Shown here one piece after another: positions 13,203 to 24,200 of a stretch of DNA of 64,000 nt. The stretch's first letter is position 1, and each line of letters starts with the position of its first letter. Location: positions 33,161,908 through 33,225,907 of the forward strand of contig CM055888.1 in assembly GCA_029582165.1 (NCBI GenBank). The letters are read 5' to 3'. Both the position numbers and the translations under genes were made by a program. The DNA comes from Portulaca oleracea (lineage: Eukaryota; Streptophyta; Magnoliopsida; Caryophyllales; Portulacaceae). The notes under the pieces are model-generated. The model was not told the origin of the DNA. It saw nothing but the letters and a program-made list of their open reading frames with translations, and made no database searches.

Positions 13203-14054
13203 TAAGGTATGATAGGATCAAAATGATCAAATCACACAACAAGACTAGGATCTTTAAGTGGTTGTTTATGAATGAATGTATGAACGTGTGAATGGATGTT
13301 ATGGAACGTAAGTTTCTGGCTGTTTAGGCTATGAACGAATGATATTATGAATGAAACAATGTAGATGTGAAAGAAAAGATCAAACGAACAAAGTTTGAAA
13401 CTCACTAAGATAGAACGATTGATAATGGCTTTGGATACTTCAATGGAGATATAGGCACACCACTCCAATGGTTCCTCCAATTCTACCCTTCACCTTCTAA
13501 GGATGCCAACCCTAGAATAGAAGTAGAGATTTCGTAATCCTCCCTCAAGAGAACAACAATTCTAGTTTTGAAACTAGAGAGAAAAACAACATATGTGTTT
13601 TGATTTGTATTTGATTGATATTGAATAATGTGTGTTACAAAAGGCTCCCAAAGGGTCTATTTATAGTGATTCTAGGACCCCTTAGGCGTGACCCTCCTTT
13701 CAAGAAATAAGGATTACAAGCTTACATCATTCAATACAAAGATGACATCACAAACTAAAAAAAGACTCCTATATACGTAGCTAAAAAAGAAACAATGATA
13801 ACTTACTCAATTCTACTCCAAATCATGTGATTCAAAAACCATAAGAAAGATATTCCAAAGACCTTCATTTGCCTCTTAGACTTCGTCTTCAATAGGATTA
13901 TAGATCTTGAGATATTGAACAAAGTAATCCCATATGCCTGTTGAAGCCATTCATAGTATGATTTGATAATAATGACCTAACCTCTTCTTCAATAGATGCT
14001 TGAATTTCCTCTTGATTTCCTCCTTGATGTACTTTAGTCTCCAAATGTACATCA
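13203..14054 (-). repeat. 5' LTR of the integrase-less Ty3/gypsy element
   Basis: Direct copy of 8977-9826. The outer end TACATCA is followed by the duplication CCTTC. Confidence 0.9.
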
Positions 14055-14059
14055 CCTTC

Positions 14060-15026
14060 TCCATCACTTTCTTACCATTATCATCCCCATTTCTCTACTC
14101 TCTAAAGTCCTCTCATCCCTATTCTTATTTCATCTTCCATTATTCCTCCACAAAACCCCAAAACTCCACAAAAAGCGTAACCTTTCTACTACTTAAAACA
14201 CCACAAAAAGAGCCTTTTCCTACCCTTTTCTCACCCCTTTTCCATACCTTTCTCCATCCACTTTAAGCACCATTTTGGCATCTTCAAGAGGAGTATTCAA
14301 GACTTTCAAAGGCATCCAAAGAGGCTTCTACGAAGGCTAGGCAAGGATTCCCTAAAGAAATGTCACAATGTAAGCTTTTAATTGTTTCTTCCTTATGTAA
14401 ATAAAGTGTACATGTTATATATTTCTTTCTTTCATTCATATTTTTGCATGATCAATGAAATGATTCTATAAAGTTCCTATTTATTCTCTTTTCCAAATCT
14501 TATAAAAGCACACTTAAAACTTTTAGTAAAGTCTTTCCTCGAATCCACTCTTGGGTTTCATAGGCAGAGTCTTTCTTTCTTTTCTCTATGGTTTGTCTTG
14601 GCTTTTCCCTTAAAAAGTCGGGTGGCGACTCCCATTTCGAACTAAAAACACATCGGGTTGCATAAACTACGGTAAAACATGGTATTACGACACGCTGATG
14701 CAACTTTAAAGCTTTTCTTTATATATTTATAAATAATGCTTGCACAAATTGCTTTCTTTCGAGCCTAACATTTAAATGAGCAAATTGGATTAAATTTGGA
14801 AGAGTTTGGAATAAATGGGCGTTCACTCTTAAAGGTTTAATTCCAACAACTCATAAAATGTACAAGTAAAGGGAAAGTAGTTTTACAAATATTATTCCGG
14901 AAATATGTAATTAAAACTCCTTAAAGGATCTTTTTCAAAGGTTCAAACCCCAGCACAAATCACCGAATCACACCCCAATCCAACTTGGACGTTCGAAAGT
15001 CCGAACGGCGAAGAAAAATGTCCATA
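14060..15026 (+). repeat. Tat/Ogre-type LTR fragment (right part, 5' LTR)
   Basis: Continuation of 8586-8976. It aligns with 50665-51635 of the solo LTR, including the GTGGCGACTCCCATTTCGAA word and the inverted GTTCG..CGAAC words before the LTR end near 15026. The terminal CA has become TA. Confidence 0.72.
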
Positions 15027-15033
15027 GGATTTT

Positions 15034-15051
15034 TGGTGACTCCACTGGGGA
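15034..15051 (+). other. Primer-binding site of the Tat/Ogre-type element
   Basis: TGGTGACTCCACTGGGGA lies seven bases after the LTR end. This is the site form I associate with Ogre/Tat elements (tRNA-Arg primed, from memory). It marks 8586-15026 as a 5' LTR read left to right. Confidence 0.65.
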
Positions 15052-16088
15052 ATTTTAAAAGTGGGTAAAACTTGAAAAAAGTTTAGTGCGCTTTCAAAAT
15101 TTGGAAAAAAAATAAATTCTTGCTTTATAGTATTAGGTCATTCTTTCAGACATAAATACATTGCATATACCGGGCTACCTCTCGGTCACGTATGTGGGTT
15201 GGGTTGCACTTAAAGCGACGGTTTAGGTTTAGAATTCCTACAAAAATTACCCGTGGGATACAGGACCGGCTATACTCTAATGGTGAACTTCACACCGGAT
15301 GAGAATTATTCACCACATCCACTCATGCATCACTCTTCGAGTTGATTTTACAACACGAATGCACCGGGGCGAGTACATGAGCCGATAAGCCTATCTAAGC
15401 CAATAACCCTTTTGTATATAGAGCCTTGGTTAGGATTCCCTTGTTCATATGTATGTTATGTGCTATGTGTTTAAAATTTGTTGCAAAGAGTCAAACCTGA
15501 GTTTAGGAACGTTGTTCTAGTCCGTGTAGTAGTCATTGGGCTAAGAAGAGTCACGTTTACAACTAGGTTAACTAACTCCAAAAGTTATGGTTAACCCAGT
15601 GGTTGGGCCCATTTATTTATAAAGGTTAATTACCCTAGTCCATAAAGTAAACTCAACTCGCCTTTGATGATTCTACATGGCCTTTTATAACATTCTTCTA
15701 ACTAGGGTCCATGAAACCTGATTAAAGTCAAAACAAAGTTTGTGGGTAAAGTCTTAGACCACATAACAATCACCGGGCTAGAGTAAATTAATTTATCGAG
15801 TTAATTATCGAATCTATCATACTTTTTACCGGCCCGTGGTTAGGCCCAACCATATCAGATCTGTTAATTAAGTCCATAAATCAATTATAACTCTCCCATT
15901 GTTAGTTTTATTCAGTCTTTTATGATACCTGTTTTCCGGTAATTAAATAAATAAAAAATGAAGTAGAAAGAAGGGTTGTCGGTCCTATTAATCGTTATTT
16001 TAGTCTGCATGGCAATCAGCATGGCTCGAATTAAGTCTAAGTCGGTAGCCCAAATTACGGATTCTCCTTAAAACGGTCGGCCTGAGGA
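15052..16088 (+). other. Tat-type internal region, non-coding with ~240-bp repeats
   Basis: No gag or pol reading frame follows the primer site. From about 15500 the sequence consists of degenerate tandem units. The phrase around CTAGTCCG/TTAGTCTG recurs at about 15515 and 16003, and AACTCGCC/AACTCTCC words near 15655 and 15893. The array resumes at 22124 beyond the inserted Athila-like element. Confidence 0.6.
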
Positions 16089-16093
16089 TGGGG

Positions 16094-17543
16094 TGATAAC
16101 TACGTTTCATGACTATGTTTTTGGGGGTTTTCAATAATGAATTAGGGATAATTTTGTGTGTGAATCTTGATTTTTATTCCAATTTCCCTACTACACTTGG
16201 TGTTGTTGTTTTTTATGTGAATTTGTAGGTTTTGAGGCCAAAACACCAACTTTCTCTCAACTTCAGGCAAGAGTGAATATACCACGGACCTCTACATGTC
16301 AAACCCAAACCGTGGTACAAATTTGGGACGGAAAGGAGCAAGGAATAGCCGGGCAAAGAAGAACCTTGGCAGCAGGTGGTGGCCACGGTCCGTGGCGGAC
16401 TTGTCCAGCTCATTTTGGCAAAGGAAAGAAGAAAGAAGCGGGACAGTGGCAACCTCGGGCAGCCCGTGGTGATCACCACGGTCCGTGGTGTACTGGATCA
16501 GACGGACCGAGGCGAACCGCCTATGCAGGTCAGTTATTTTCGAGTAGAAAAGGGAGGAAGCGATTTTTCAAATTGATTCATTATCTATCGCTTTCCTTCG
16601 TTCTTTGGCCAAGAAGAGAAAAGAGAGCCCTAATACTTCCATTCTACTCTTCTTCCCTACCATCAAGATTCAAGACCGAATCGATTCAAGAGAAACCAAG
16701 ATCAAGATTCGCAAAGGAAAGGAGCGACGTTCATGCGGAGAAGGTTCTACCCCGGGATCGAAAGGCTCGACGGGTTGTATTCTTCGCAATTCTATTCTTT
16801 CTTTTTGATTTCCTTCTTAGTTTTGAGATTCGATTATGATGTTTGGAACTTGTTTTGTGTTTTCATTGAATAGGAGCGAGTAGATTTCTTGAATTCTAGG
16901 GTTTTTGACCCAAACAATGTAGTTTGATTGTTTGTTATTAGTTTGTGCATGAATTCTTGATTAGAATCAATAGAAGGTTGTGTTCTCCATGTTCATGTGT
17001 TCTCTGAGCTCGAATATTCATGAGTTTGAGATTAACCTAAGAAGTACTGAAAGGTGAATTAGGGTAATCTGACTACCAACCTGTCTACCTAGGCTTACGA
17101 AAGTTGAAAAAGGAGTAGTAAACTAGGGAATCATTAGATAACCTGACTTTTTAAGGCCTTCTATTCTGATTAATCTAAAAGGCAGACGAAAGTTGTTGAT
17201 TAGGTTGTTTAGAATAATTCTATTTAGCATCGAAAGGGCGATAGAATTCAGAGGTTGTTGATTCTTGATTCATTCTTGAATGTATGATTGTGCAGGCTAG
17301 GTTTTTAGTAATCGAACTCGTTGTTAGGTTAGCATCTCCCTAGAAGTCTTTCTCTCTTGATAGAACCTTTGATTTATTTTTTTCTGCTTTATTAGTTTAA
17401 TTAATTGTTAAACCTTTTCCAAAACCCAAATCTGATTAGCTTAGCAATCGTGACAGAGATTAGTTTTCCGTGCTGCTGATTGAGTCCCTGTGGGATCGAC
17501 CTTGACGTGCTACTACGTACACCGTGCGCTTGCGGCCCTGTCA
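16094..17543 (+). repeat. 5' LTR of the Athila-like element (1450 bp)
   Basis: Starts TGATAACTACG and ends GGCCCTGTCA. It contains a palindrome-rich island (about 16280-16500), including a perfect 16-nt palindrome CGTGGTGATCACCACG at 16465-16480 and two copies of CCACGGTCCGTGG. Confidence 0.93.
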
Positions 17544-17549
17544 AGTTTT

Positions 17550-17567
17550 TGGCGCCGTTGCCGGGGA
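17550..17567 (+). other. Primer-binding site (tRNA-Asp)
   Basis: TGGCGCCGTTGCCGGGGA matches the 3' end of plant tRNA-Asp over 18 bases, six bases after the LTR. This primer is characteristic of Athila-group elements. Confidence 0.93.
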
Positions 17568-17689
17568 CTCTGTCCCTAGCAGTCGGTAAACGAATTCTCT
17601 TAGGTTGACTAGGCTGTTTTCTTTTTCTTTCTTTTTCTTTTCTTTTTATCTTTGATTTTTTTTTTCTTTTAAAAAAAATACAAAAAAAA

Positions 17690-18103
17690 ATGGCAATTCT
17701 TGATTTTCCCCAATTTGAGCAGGAATTATTTTGGCACTATTTTGAGAGATTACTTGCATGTCCTGTTCCATGTGGTATTGTGCCTGGGAAATCAGATGTT
17801 CTTGACATTGTTGCTTTGGGGGTGAATAGTGAGACACGTACTCTATTAGAGTATTTTGGTTTCTATGATACTCAAACTATTGATGAAGCTTGGAGTTTGC
17901 TTGAGTGGCTTGCACGTGATACTCGTGATTTTGAAAATTATTATGGTGCATCCTCTTTCCCCAATCTTTGTGCATCTCATGCTAGATTATGTACTCAACC
18001 CCATTGTGTGCATTCTTGTCGTTTGTGTAATTCTCTTGACCATGATGATTCTACATGCCCTGTTTTAGCCAAACTTGATTTTTTTGATGAGGGCAATGCA
18101 TGA
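17690..18103 (+). CDS. Gag-like small protein with CCHC zinc knuckle
   Basis: A 137-residue ORF whose start context (AAAAATGGC) follows a long T/A-rich leader 120 bp after the primer site. It has an acidic N-terminal part with an LLEYFGFYD..T.DEAW.LLEWLARD block (residues 52-77) and a C-terminal knuckle C110-x2-C113-x4-H118-x4-C123, with more cysteines at 101 and 106. The spacing is exactly that of retroviral nucleocapsid knuckles, so RNA binding is likely. I recall similar LEYFG../LLEWLA ORFs recurring in plant repeats without an assigned function. It lacks a recognisable capsid fold and is shorter than Athila gag. The frame is intact. The next ORF overlaps it by 29 bases in the +1 frame. 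Confidence 0.7.
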   Translation: MAILDFPQFEQELFWHYFERLLACPVPCGIVPGKSDVLDIVALGVNSETRTLLEYFGFYDTQTIDEAWSLLEWLARDTRDFENYYGASSFPNLCASHARLCTQPHCVHSCRLCNSLDHDDSTCPVLAKLDFFDEGNA

Positions 18104-18839
18104 GCAACAAGATAAGTTGGAAGCTTGTCTAGAGAAAATAGATGAAATAGTTTACCCTTCTAAGTCATCTTTGCCAACTGTTGCTCCTTCTCATCCTAGC
18201 TTACCTAGAGACACTACTGATGGTGTCTTTGCTTTTCATAATGCATCCTTACCTTTTTCTCAGTCGACGGGGTTTGAGGTGAGTGATTCCCATGGGTTTG
18301 ATGCTAGGTATGATGATGATGTTTGTCATGAGTCAATTGATGATATTGATGAGGAGTCTTGTGAGGGGTTTGTGGGTGGATTGGATCCTTCAAGCGAGGA
18401 ATCTGTTGATGTACTCCATGTTTCTACACCTTGTTCACCACCTTCCCTTGCCCCTAAGAATCTTGAGGAGCCCATGCCTTGTGAAAAGACCATTGATGTT
18501 CATGCTGATGTGGATTGTGTGGTTAACTCTTGTGATGTGATTGTGATTGAGGGGACCAACAATGTTGTTGATTTGTCCCTAGGCACTTTAGAAGGGTTTC
18601 ATCCCTATCTTGATCCATATTGTAAATGCCTAGAGGACTCAGCTAGAAAAATCATGTGGACTACTTATTTTGATTCTTTTGATTTTTCTAGTACTTTTGA
18701 TCAATTTGAGAGAGAGCAACTAACGTTCTTTGCTGTGAGTATTTTGTTGCTCTCTTATATGCAGGCTTGTGAACCGCATGCTGCGGAGTTTGACAAGCTT
18801 CTAAGGGCTTTGACTGCATCTGAGGTGAGTTTCGTCTAG
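18075..18839 (+). CDS. Acidic unknown ORF overlapping the zinc-knuckle ORF
   Basis: A 254-residue frame in the +1 phase relative to the preceding ORF. The overlap contains a run of seven T (18075-18083 region), and a one-base length change there would put both in one frame, so this is probably either a frameshifted C-terminal half or a programmed shift. The protein is rich in D/E/S (for example MHEQQDKLEACLEKIDEI, then many DD and EES clusters) and ends in a more hydrophobic segment (LTFFAVSILLLSYMQACEP). I recognise no domain, catalytic motif or membrane signal of certain meaning. It ends just before the conserved hairpin at 18863. Confidence 0.5.
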   Translation: MIFLMRAMHEQQDKLEACLEKIDEIVYPSKSSLPTVAPSHPSLPRDTTDGVFAFHNASLPFSQSTGFEVSDSHGFDARYDDDVCHESIDDIDEESCEGFVGGLDPSSEESVDVLHVSTPCSPPSLAPKNLEEPMPCEKTIDVHADVDCVVNSCDVIVIEGTNNVVDLSLGTLEGFHPYLDPYCKCLEDSARKIMWTTYFDSFDFSSTFDQFEREQLTFFAVSILLLSYMQACEPHAAEFDKLLRALTASEVSFV

Positions 18840-18862
18840 CTTAAGACGTTAAACTAGCGCTT

Positions 18863-18880
18863 CTTGGGAGGCATCCCAAG
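18863..18880 (+). promoter_or_regulatory. Perfect hairpin after the ORFs
   Basis: CTTGGGAGGCATCCCAAG forms a 7-bp stem with a GGCA loop, 24 bases after the last stop codon. I recall this CTTGGGAGGC.. phrase in the same place in many plant Athila/Cyclops elements. Its role is unknown; an RNA structure is the simplest reading. Confidence 0.55.
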
Positions 18881-20638
18881 CGTTTAATTGCTTTATTAGG
18901 ATTTTTTTTCGTTCCTTTAATTTTCTGCATTTTTTTTTAGAGTGTGATGCATTATGTCATTTCCTTCTTGTGCATGTTACCCTTACTCGAAATGCATTAC
19001 GGACGCTGCTTTGTCCAAGCATGGGGGGATTTGGGTTGACTGTCTTGAAATCATGTGCTTGAGTGAGACTAACGCCTATAGTTGCATGTTTCTTAGTTTC
19101 TTTTTTTGTTTGTTAGGCTTTGAATTTGCATGTAGGTTGCATATATGAGTAGTTTTCTTGCTTTCTTGTTAAAAGTTTTTTCTTTTTTTAAAAAAAAAAA
19201 ATAGGATAGTCTTTCGCCTTTAAGAGGTGTGTGTTTGGATTGTCATTGCAAGTGTATACTCATGGGATTTTTGGCTTGATGTGGATGATGAAAGAGACTT
19301 TGTTGTTTGTTTGACTTAGGTTGCTTGTCTTGTTTGTAATTCATCTAGTCTTGATCAATTCATGTGTATGATAGTAAAGTTCTTATGTTTGGTACATCAA
19401 AGGAACTAGTTGCTTGTGATTGTGGTAAGTTAACCCGTGAGACTTCTTGAGCCTAAAAGACTATCATTTTTATAGTCTCATTTTCTTTTGAGTGTGACCT
19501 TACCATGTTTGCATCTCTAGAACTTGACTTGATTCTCTTTGAAACTGCATTTGACTTGTGCATTATGTTAATATGATTGAGGCCCATCTTGTAGCCACAA
19601 AGCCAAAAAGCCATCCGGCATCTTGACTTCTTTTTGCTAGCCCTTTACTAACCTTTTTTCATGTCTTGTTGTTACCCTATAAGTGTGCACCCTTGGTATG
19701 TTCTTAATTCTTCACCCTTTAGCCAAGTTAGTGGAGCAACAATTCAGTTGGGGGGCAGTTTTGGAGTCTAATTGTTGGTAACTTTGGTTGGTTTTGGTAA
19801 CTTTGGTTGGTTTACTTGATGAAGGAAGCATTGTTCATAATCATTATTTATCCCTCTTTTCATTCAAGGTTGAAATTTGTTTGATGGGGAATGAGTCGTT
19901 TCTTTATGTATCTATGCTATTCACCACAAAAAAAAAGAGAATGAAAAGTAAAAAAAAAAAGAGAAAAGCTTTGAAGAATAAGGTGATTAGTGTGGTGGTT
20001 TTCTTGCTTATATTGACTCTTTCCCCTTACCTTTCTTTGATGGGAATATATTTGAGCTTAATCGAAGAGTGAAGTAGGAGGTGTTGTGCTTTATGTATTG
20101 GGAATGTTGCTCTTTAGGTCCTTGGCTTTTAGCTCCACATTTCCAAAATGATTTCCCTCCTTACCCTACACCTAAGCCAAATTACAACCCTTGAAAAGTC
20201 CTCATGATTAACTTTTATGCATGTTGTTTATAGCGGTAGAGAATCGAGAGTCTTGTCAAGCTTATGGTAGGTTGTTTACATTGGTTGAAGGTTTTGAGTG
20301 AACCGTTTTTGCAAACACATGAGGGGAGTGATTCACATACCCTAAAGTGAGGTCCTACTGATCCCAACTAGTTCGCCAAACATGTGAATGAATTTTGATT
20401 GCATTTGAGTTAAGATAGACTAGTTGTGTTGCTTCCTGGCTTGTGATTCTATTTCGAACAACAATTTTTGTTTCAATTTGATTCTTAATCTCGCTAGGGA
20501 GTCTCTCTGTGTATGCTTGTTTTGGCTTTCTAATATTCCCTTTTTATTGGAGGAGGTGTCAGTAGATTTCTTTTCCTTTTCAAGTCTTTTCATCTTGTTT
20601 TGAGTCTTGTACTTGCTTGGGGACAAGCAAGGAGTAAG

Positions 20639-20650
20639 CATGGGGGGATT
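20639..20650 (+). other. Polypurine tract of the Athila-like element
   Basis: CATGGGGGGATT lies directly before the 3' LTR start TGATAACTGCG. Confidence 0.8.
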
Positions 20651-22118
20651 TGATAACTGCGTTTCATGACTATGTTTTTGGGGGTTTCCAATAATGAATT
20701 AGGGATAATTTTGTGTGTGAATCTTGATTTTTATTCCAATTTCCCTACTACACTTGGTGTTGTTGTTTTTTATGTGAATTTGTAGGTTTTGAGGCCAAAA
20801 CACCAACTTTCTCTCAACTTCAGGCAAGAGTGAATATACCACGGACCTCTACATGTCAAACCCAAACCGTGGTACAAATTTGGGACGGAACGGAGTAAGG
20901 AATAGCCGGGCAAAGAAGAACCTTGGCGGCCGTGGTGGTGGTGGCCACGGTCCGTGGCGGACTTGTCCAGCTCATTTTGGCAAAGGAAAGAAGAAAGAAG
21001 CGGGACAGTGGCAACCTCGGGCAGCCCGTGGTGAACACCACGGTCCGTGGTGTACGGACTGTACGGACCAAGGCGAACTGCCTATGCAGGTCGGTTATTT
21101 TCGCGAGTAGAAAAGGGAGGAAGCGACGGTTTTTCGAAATTGATTCATTATTTATCAGTTTTCCTTCGTTCTTTGGCCGTCAAGAAGAGAAAAGAGAGCC
21201 CTAATACTTCCATTCTACTCTTCTTCCCTACCATCAAGATTCAAGACCGAATCGATTCAAGAGAAACCAAGATCAAGATTCGCAAAGGAAAGGAGCGACG
21301 TTCGCGGAGAAGGTTCTACCCCGGGATCGAAAGGCTCGACGGGTTGTATTCTTCGCAATTCTATTCTTTCTTTTTGATTTCCTTCTTAGTTTTGAGATTC
21401 GATTATGATGTTTGGAACTTGTTTTGTGTTTTCATTGAATAGGAGCGAGTAGATTTCTTGAATTCTAGGGTTTTGCAACCCGAAACAATGTAGTTTGATT
21501 GTTTGTTATTAGTTTGTGCATGAATTCTTGATTAGAATCAATAGAAGGTTGTGTTCTCCATGTTCATGTGTGTTCTCTGAGCGCTCGAATATTCATGAGT
21601 TTGAGATTAACCTAAGAAGTACTGAAAGGTGAATTAGGGTAATCTGACTACCAACCTGTCTACCTAGGCTTACGAAAGTTGAAAAAGGAGTAGTAAACTA
21701 GGGAATCATTAGATAACCTGACTTTTTAAGGCCTTCTATTCTGATTAATCTAAAAGGCAGACGAAAGTTGTTGATTAGGTTGTTTAGAATAATTCTATTT
21801 AGCATCGAAAGGGCGATAGAATTCAGAGGTTGTTGATTCTTGATTCATTCTTGAATGTATGATTGTGCAGGCTAGGTTTTTAGTAATCGAACTCGTTGTT
21901 AGGTTAGCATCTCCCTAGAAGTCTTTCTCTCTTGATAGAACCTTTGATTTATTTTTTTCTGCTTTATTAGTTTATTTAATTGTTAAACCTTTTCCAAAAC
22001 CCAAATCTGATTAGCTTAGCAATCGTGATAGAGATTAGTTTTCCGTGCTGCTGATTGAGTCCCTGTTGGATCGACCTTGACGTGCTACTACGTACACCGT
22101 GCGCTTGCGGCCTTGTCA
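20651..22118 (+). repeat. 3' LTR of the Athila-like element (1468 bp)
   Basis: Direct copy of 16094-17543, 18 bp longer. The differences cluster in the palindromic island and are often 2-3 base length changes. Confidence 0.93.
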
Positions 22119-22765
22119 TGGGGCCCATCCAAATTGAGAAACACTGATTTGTGCTCCTTGACTTAGGCTTGATTCGCCATGCTTGACCTTATTTGGCCTC
22201 TTGTAATGATTAGTTGGCCTTAGGTCCAATAAACCTGATTAAAAGTCCAAAACAAGTTGGTGGATAAAGTTTTAGACAGCATGATAACCACCGGACTGGA
22301 GTAAGTTCATTTATCGAAATAATTTTCAAATCCATCATACTTATGGCTGGCCCGTGGATAGGCCCAACCATATTGGATTTAGCAATTAAGTCCATAAACT
22401 AATTACGACTCGCCTATTGTTGGTTTTATCCAGTCATTCACGATATCCACTTTCCTAAACAAATAGAATAAAAAAAATGTATAGAAAGAGTAGACTGTCA
22501 CTCCTGTTGATCATTATTCTAGCCCGCGTAATAGTCGGTATGGCTTGAGTTGGACTGATAAATTTTCTGAGTTACGGATTCTCCTTAAAACGATCAGCCA
22601 GTAATTGGGGCCATCCGAATTGAGAAACAACTGACTCGTGATTCCTTATTCAGTCCTGATTCGCCATACTTGGCTTTATTCGGTCCTTTATAATGATCAG
22701 TTGTCCTTAAGGTCCATATAGAGATAGATCGTAAGGGAGATAAAGTGTGTTGTAGTCTATGTTTT

Positions 22766-22918
22766 GTGCCTGTGCATATGCATGTGTATGTGTGTGTGCA
22801 TGTGTATGTGTCTGTGCATGAGTATGTGTGTGTGCATGTGTGTGCATGTGTGTGTGTGCATGTATATGTGTGTGTGAATGTGTGTCTGTATGTGTCTGCG
22901 CATGTGTATGTGTTTGTG
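22766..22918 (+). repeat. TG-rich microsatellite
   Basis: About 150 bp of interrupted (TG)n with CATG and TATG variants. The His/Thr-rich reading frames it produces on the minus strand are low-complexity artefacts. Confidence 0.9.
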
Positions 22919-22924
22919 TAACCA

Positions 22925-23130
22925 CGTGTTTCAGTTTGTTGAGCCTGTACCACGTGTTTGACAATGTTGAGTCTTTGCCATGCGTTTAAGTCTTTGTTAG
23001 GGTTTTGTTAACACGTGCTTTGAGTCTTTTTTTGGTTTTTGTTAACACGTGCTTTGAGTCTTTCTTAGGTTTTTGGTTAACACGTGTTCTGAGTCTTTGT
23101 TAAGTGTAAATATGTGTTTGTGTTTGTGTT
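22925..23130 (+). repeat. ~40-bp tandem repeats with CACGTG cores
   Basis: About five degenerate units around AACACGTGCTTTGAGTCTTT. Several contain ACGTG words. Confidence 0.65.
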
Positions 23131-24200
23131 TGTTGAGTCTTCATTAGAGTCTGACCTAATTTTGAGGTATTGTTTTAGTCCACGTAATGATTGTTGGGTT
23201 TAAGAAGAGATGAGTTTATAAACTCGATTAATTAATCTTAAATTTTATGGTCGGCTTGGTTGTGAGGCCCATCCATTTAAAGGTTAATTGACCCTATTTA
23301 TCGGTTCATTCTAACTCACCTTTAATGATTTTATTCAGTCCTTCTCAGTATTCTCTTATTTTGGGTCCAAAGAAAATGATTAATAATAAAATAAAGTCAG
23401 TGTATGTTATTTTAGCTCGCGTAATAGTCTCAAGGTTAGAGAAAATAAACTTATAAATCTGATTATTAAGTCTAAAAGAATCAATGGTCGGCCCGTTGGT
23501 AAGCCCATCCATGGTGGAATTAATAATTAAGTTTATAAGCCTGTTTTAACTCGCCTTTTGATGGCTTTATTCGGTCCTTTACGACATGTACTTTCACGAG
23601 TTAAATAAATAGATATCTTCGGTCTTAAATAAAAAAGAGTGTGCAAATGGAAGTCTAGAAGTTAGGTTGTAATATGTCGAGCATTATTCTAGTCCGCATA
23701 ATAGCCAACATAGCTTGAGTTGACACAAGTTTGTTAGTTCAAGTGACGGATTCTCCTTAAAACGGTCGGCTTGTGGTTTAAGCCCATCCAAATTGAGAAA
23801 CACTCACTTGCGCTTTCCAACTTGTGTCAACTCGCTAAGCGTTCCTAAGTCAGTAAATAATTGTCTTTCATTTTTTTTAGGACGTCTCATAAGGGTTAGA
23901 ACCGGCAGGCCTGTATCATAGTTGAGTCATTTCCTGAGTTAGAGTATAGTTGTCTTATACATTAGGAGGTATAATATACGGTCTAAGTAAACCCAGGTCA
24001 TGGGTAAGTCTCTATTTTAGAGTCAGTGTGTAAATGTCGTTCAGTCATTAAGATGTTTTATGCAAGGTCATGTCATATGTGAGTCTTTTCTTAAGTCAAC
24101 CTGTTGTTTTTAAAGTCTTTTTTTTTAAAAAACCCATGTCATGGGTAAGTCTCTGTTTTAAAGTCACCATGTAATTGTTGTGTATTCTTTAGGAAGTTGC

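Larger units (their letters stand above)
8977..14054 (-). mobile_element. Ty3/gypsy element without integrase, complete with target duplication
   Basis: A 5.08-kb element with ~850-bp LTRs (8977-9826 and 13203-14054). It is flanked by the perfect 5-bp duplication CCTTC at 8972-8976 and 14055-14059. The outer ends are inverted (TGATGTA and TACATCA). Primer site and polypurine tract are in place, and order on the minus strand is gag, protease, reverse transcriptase, RNase H. Integrase is missing. Removing the element joins 8976 to 14060 and restores sequence parallel to about 50655-50690 of the related solo LTR. About 7 differences in the first ~97 LTR bases suggest it is not recent. All genes are broken. 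It needed integrase from elsewhere unless the deletion came after insertion. Confidence 0.92.
18840..20650 (+). other. Non-coding 3' part of the Athila-like element
   Basis: No pol domain is readable in any frame. The strand is T-rich and carries long A runs near 19190 and 19930-19960. It ends in the polypurine tract at 20639-20650. In an autonomous Athila this space would hold pol and the third ORF. Confidence 0.6.
16094..22118 (+). mobile_element. Athila-like non-autonomous LTR element with a zinc-knuckle ORF
   Basis: A complete 6,025-bp element with LTRs at 16094-17543 and 20651-22118, flanked by the perfect duplication TGGGG (16089-16093 and 22119-22123). A perfect tRNA-Asp primer site and a polypurine tract are present. 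The LTRs are nearly identical outside one variable island, so insertion looks recent. The 3.1-kb interior lacks protease, RT, RNase H and integrase. It keeps one small ORF with a CCHC zinc knuckle, overlapped by a second, acidic ORF. It inserted inside the repeat array of the older Tat-type element. Confidence 0.93.
22124..24200 (+). repeat. Tat-type internal repeat array, right part
   Basis: Continuation of 15052-16088 after the Athila-like insertion: removing the element and one duplication joins the GGTCGGCC..GGGG and CCCATCCAAATTGAG halves, a phrase repeated near 22590 and 23780. The C/T-TAG-C/T-CCGCR-TAATAG phrase recurs near 22521, 23178, 23411 and 23691. Two ~150-bp copies of a CATGGGTAAGTCTCT unit occupy about 23985-24180. 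No gene is present. Confidence 0.6.

Noticed and set aside
16273..16839. 188-residue plus-strand ORF in the Athila-like LTR
   Set aside because: It spans the palindromic island and is broken in the second LTR copy by length changes. It is untranslated LTR sequence.
17550..17567. tRNA gene fragment
   Set aside because: Only the 18-base 3' complement of tRNA-Asp is present next to an LTR, as expected for a primer-binding site.
22594..22964. His/Thr-rich ORFs on the minus strand
   Set aside because: They are translations of the TG microsatellite.
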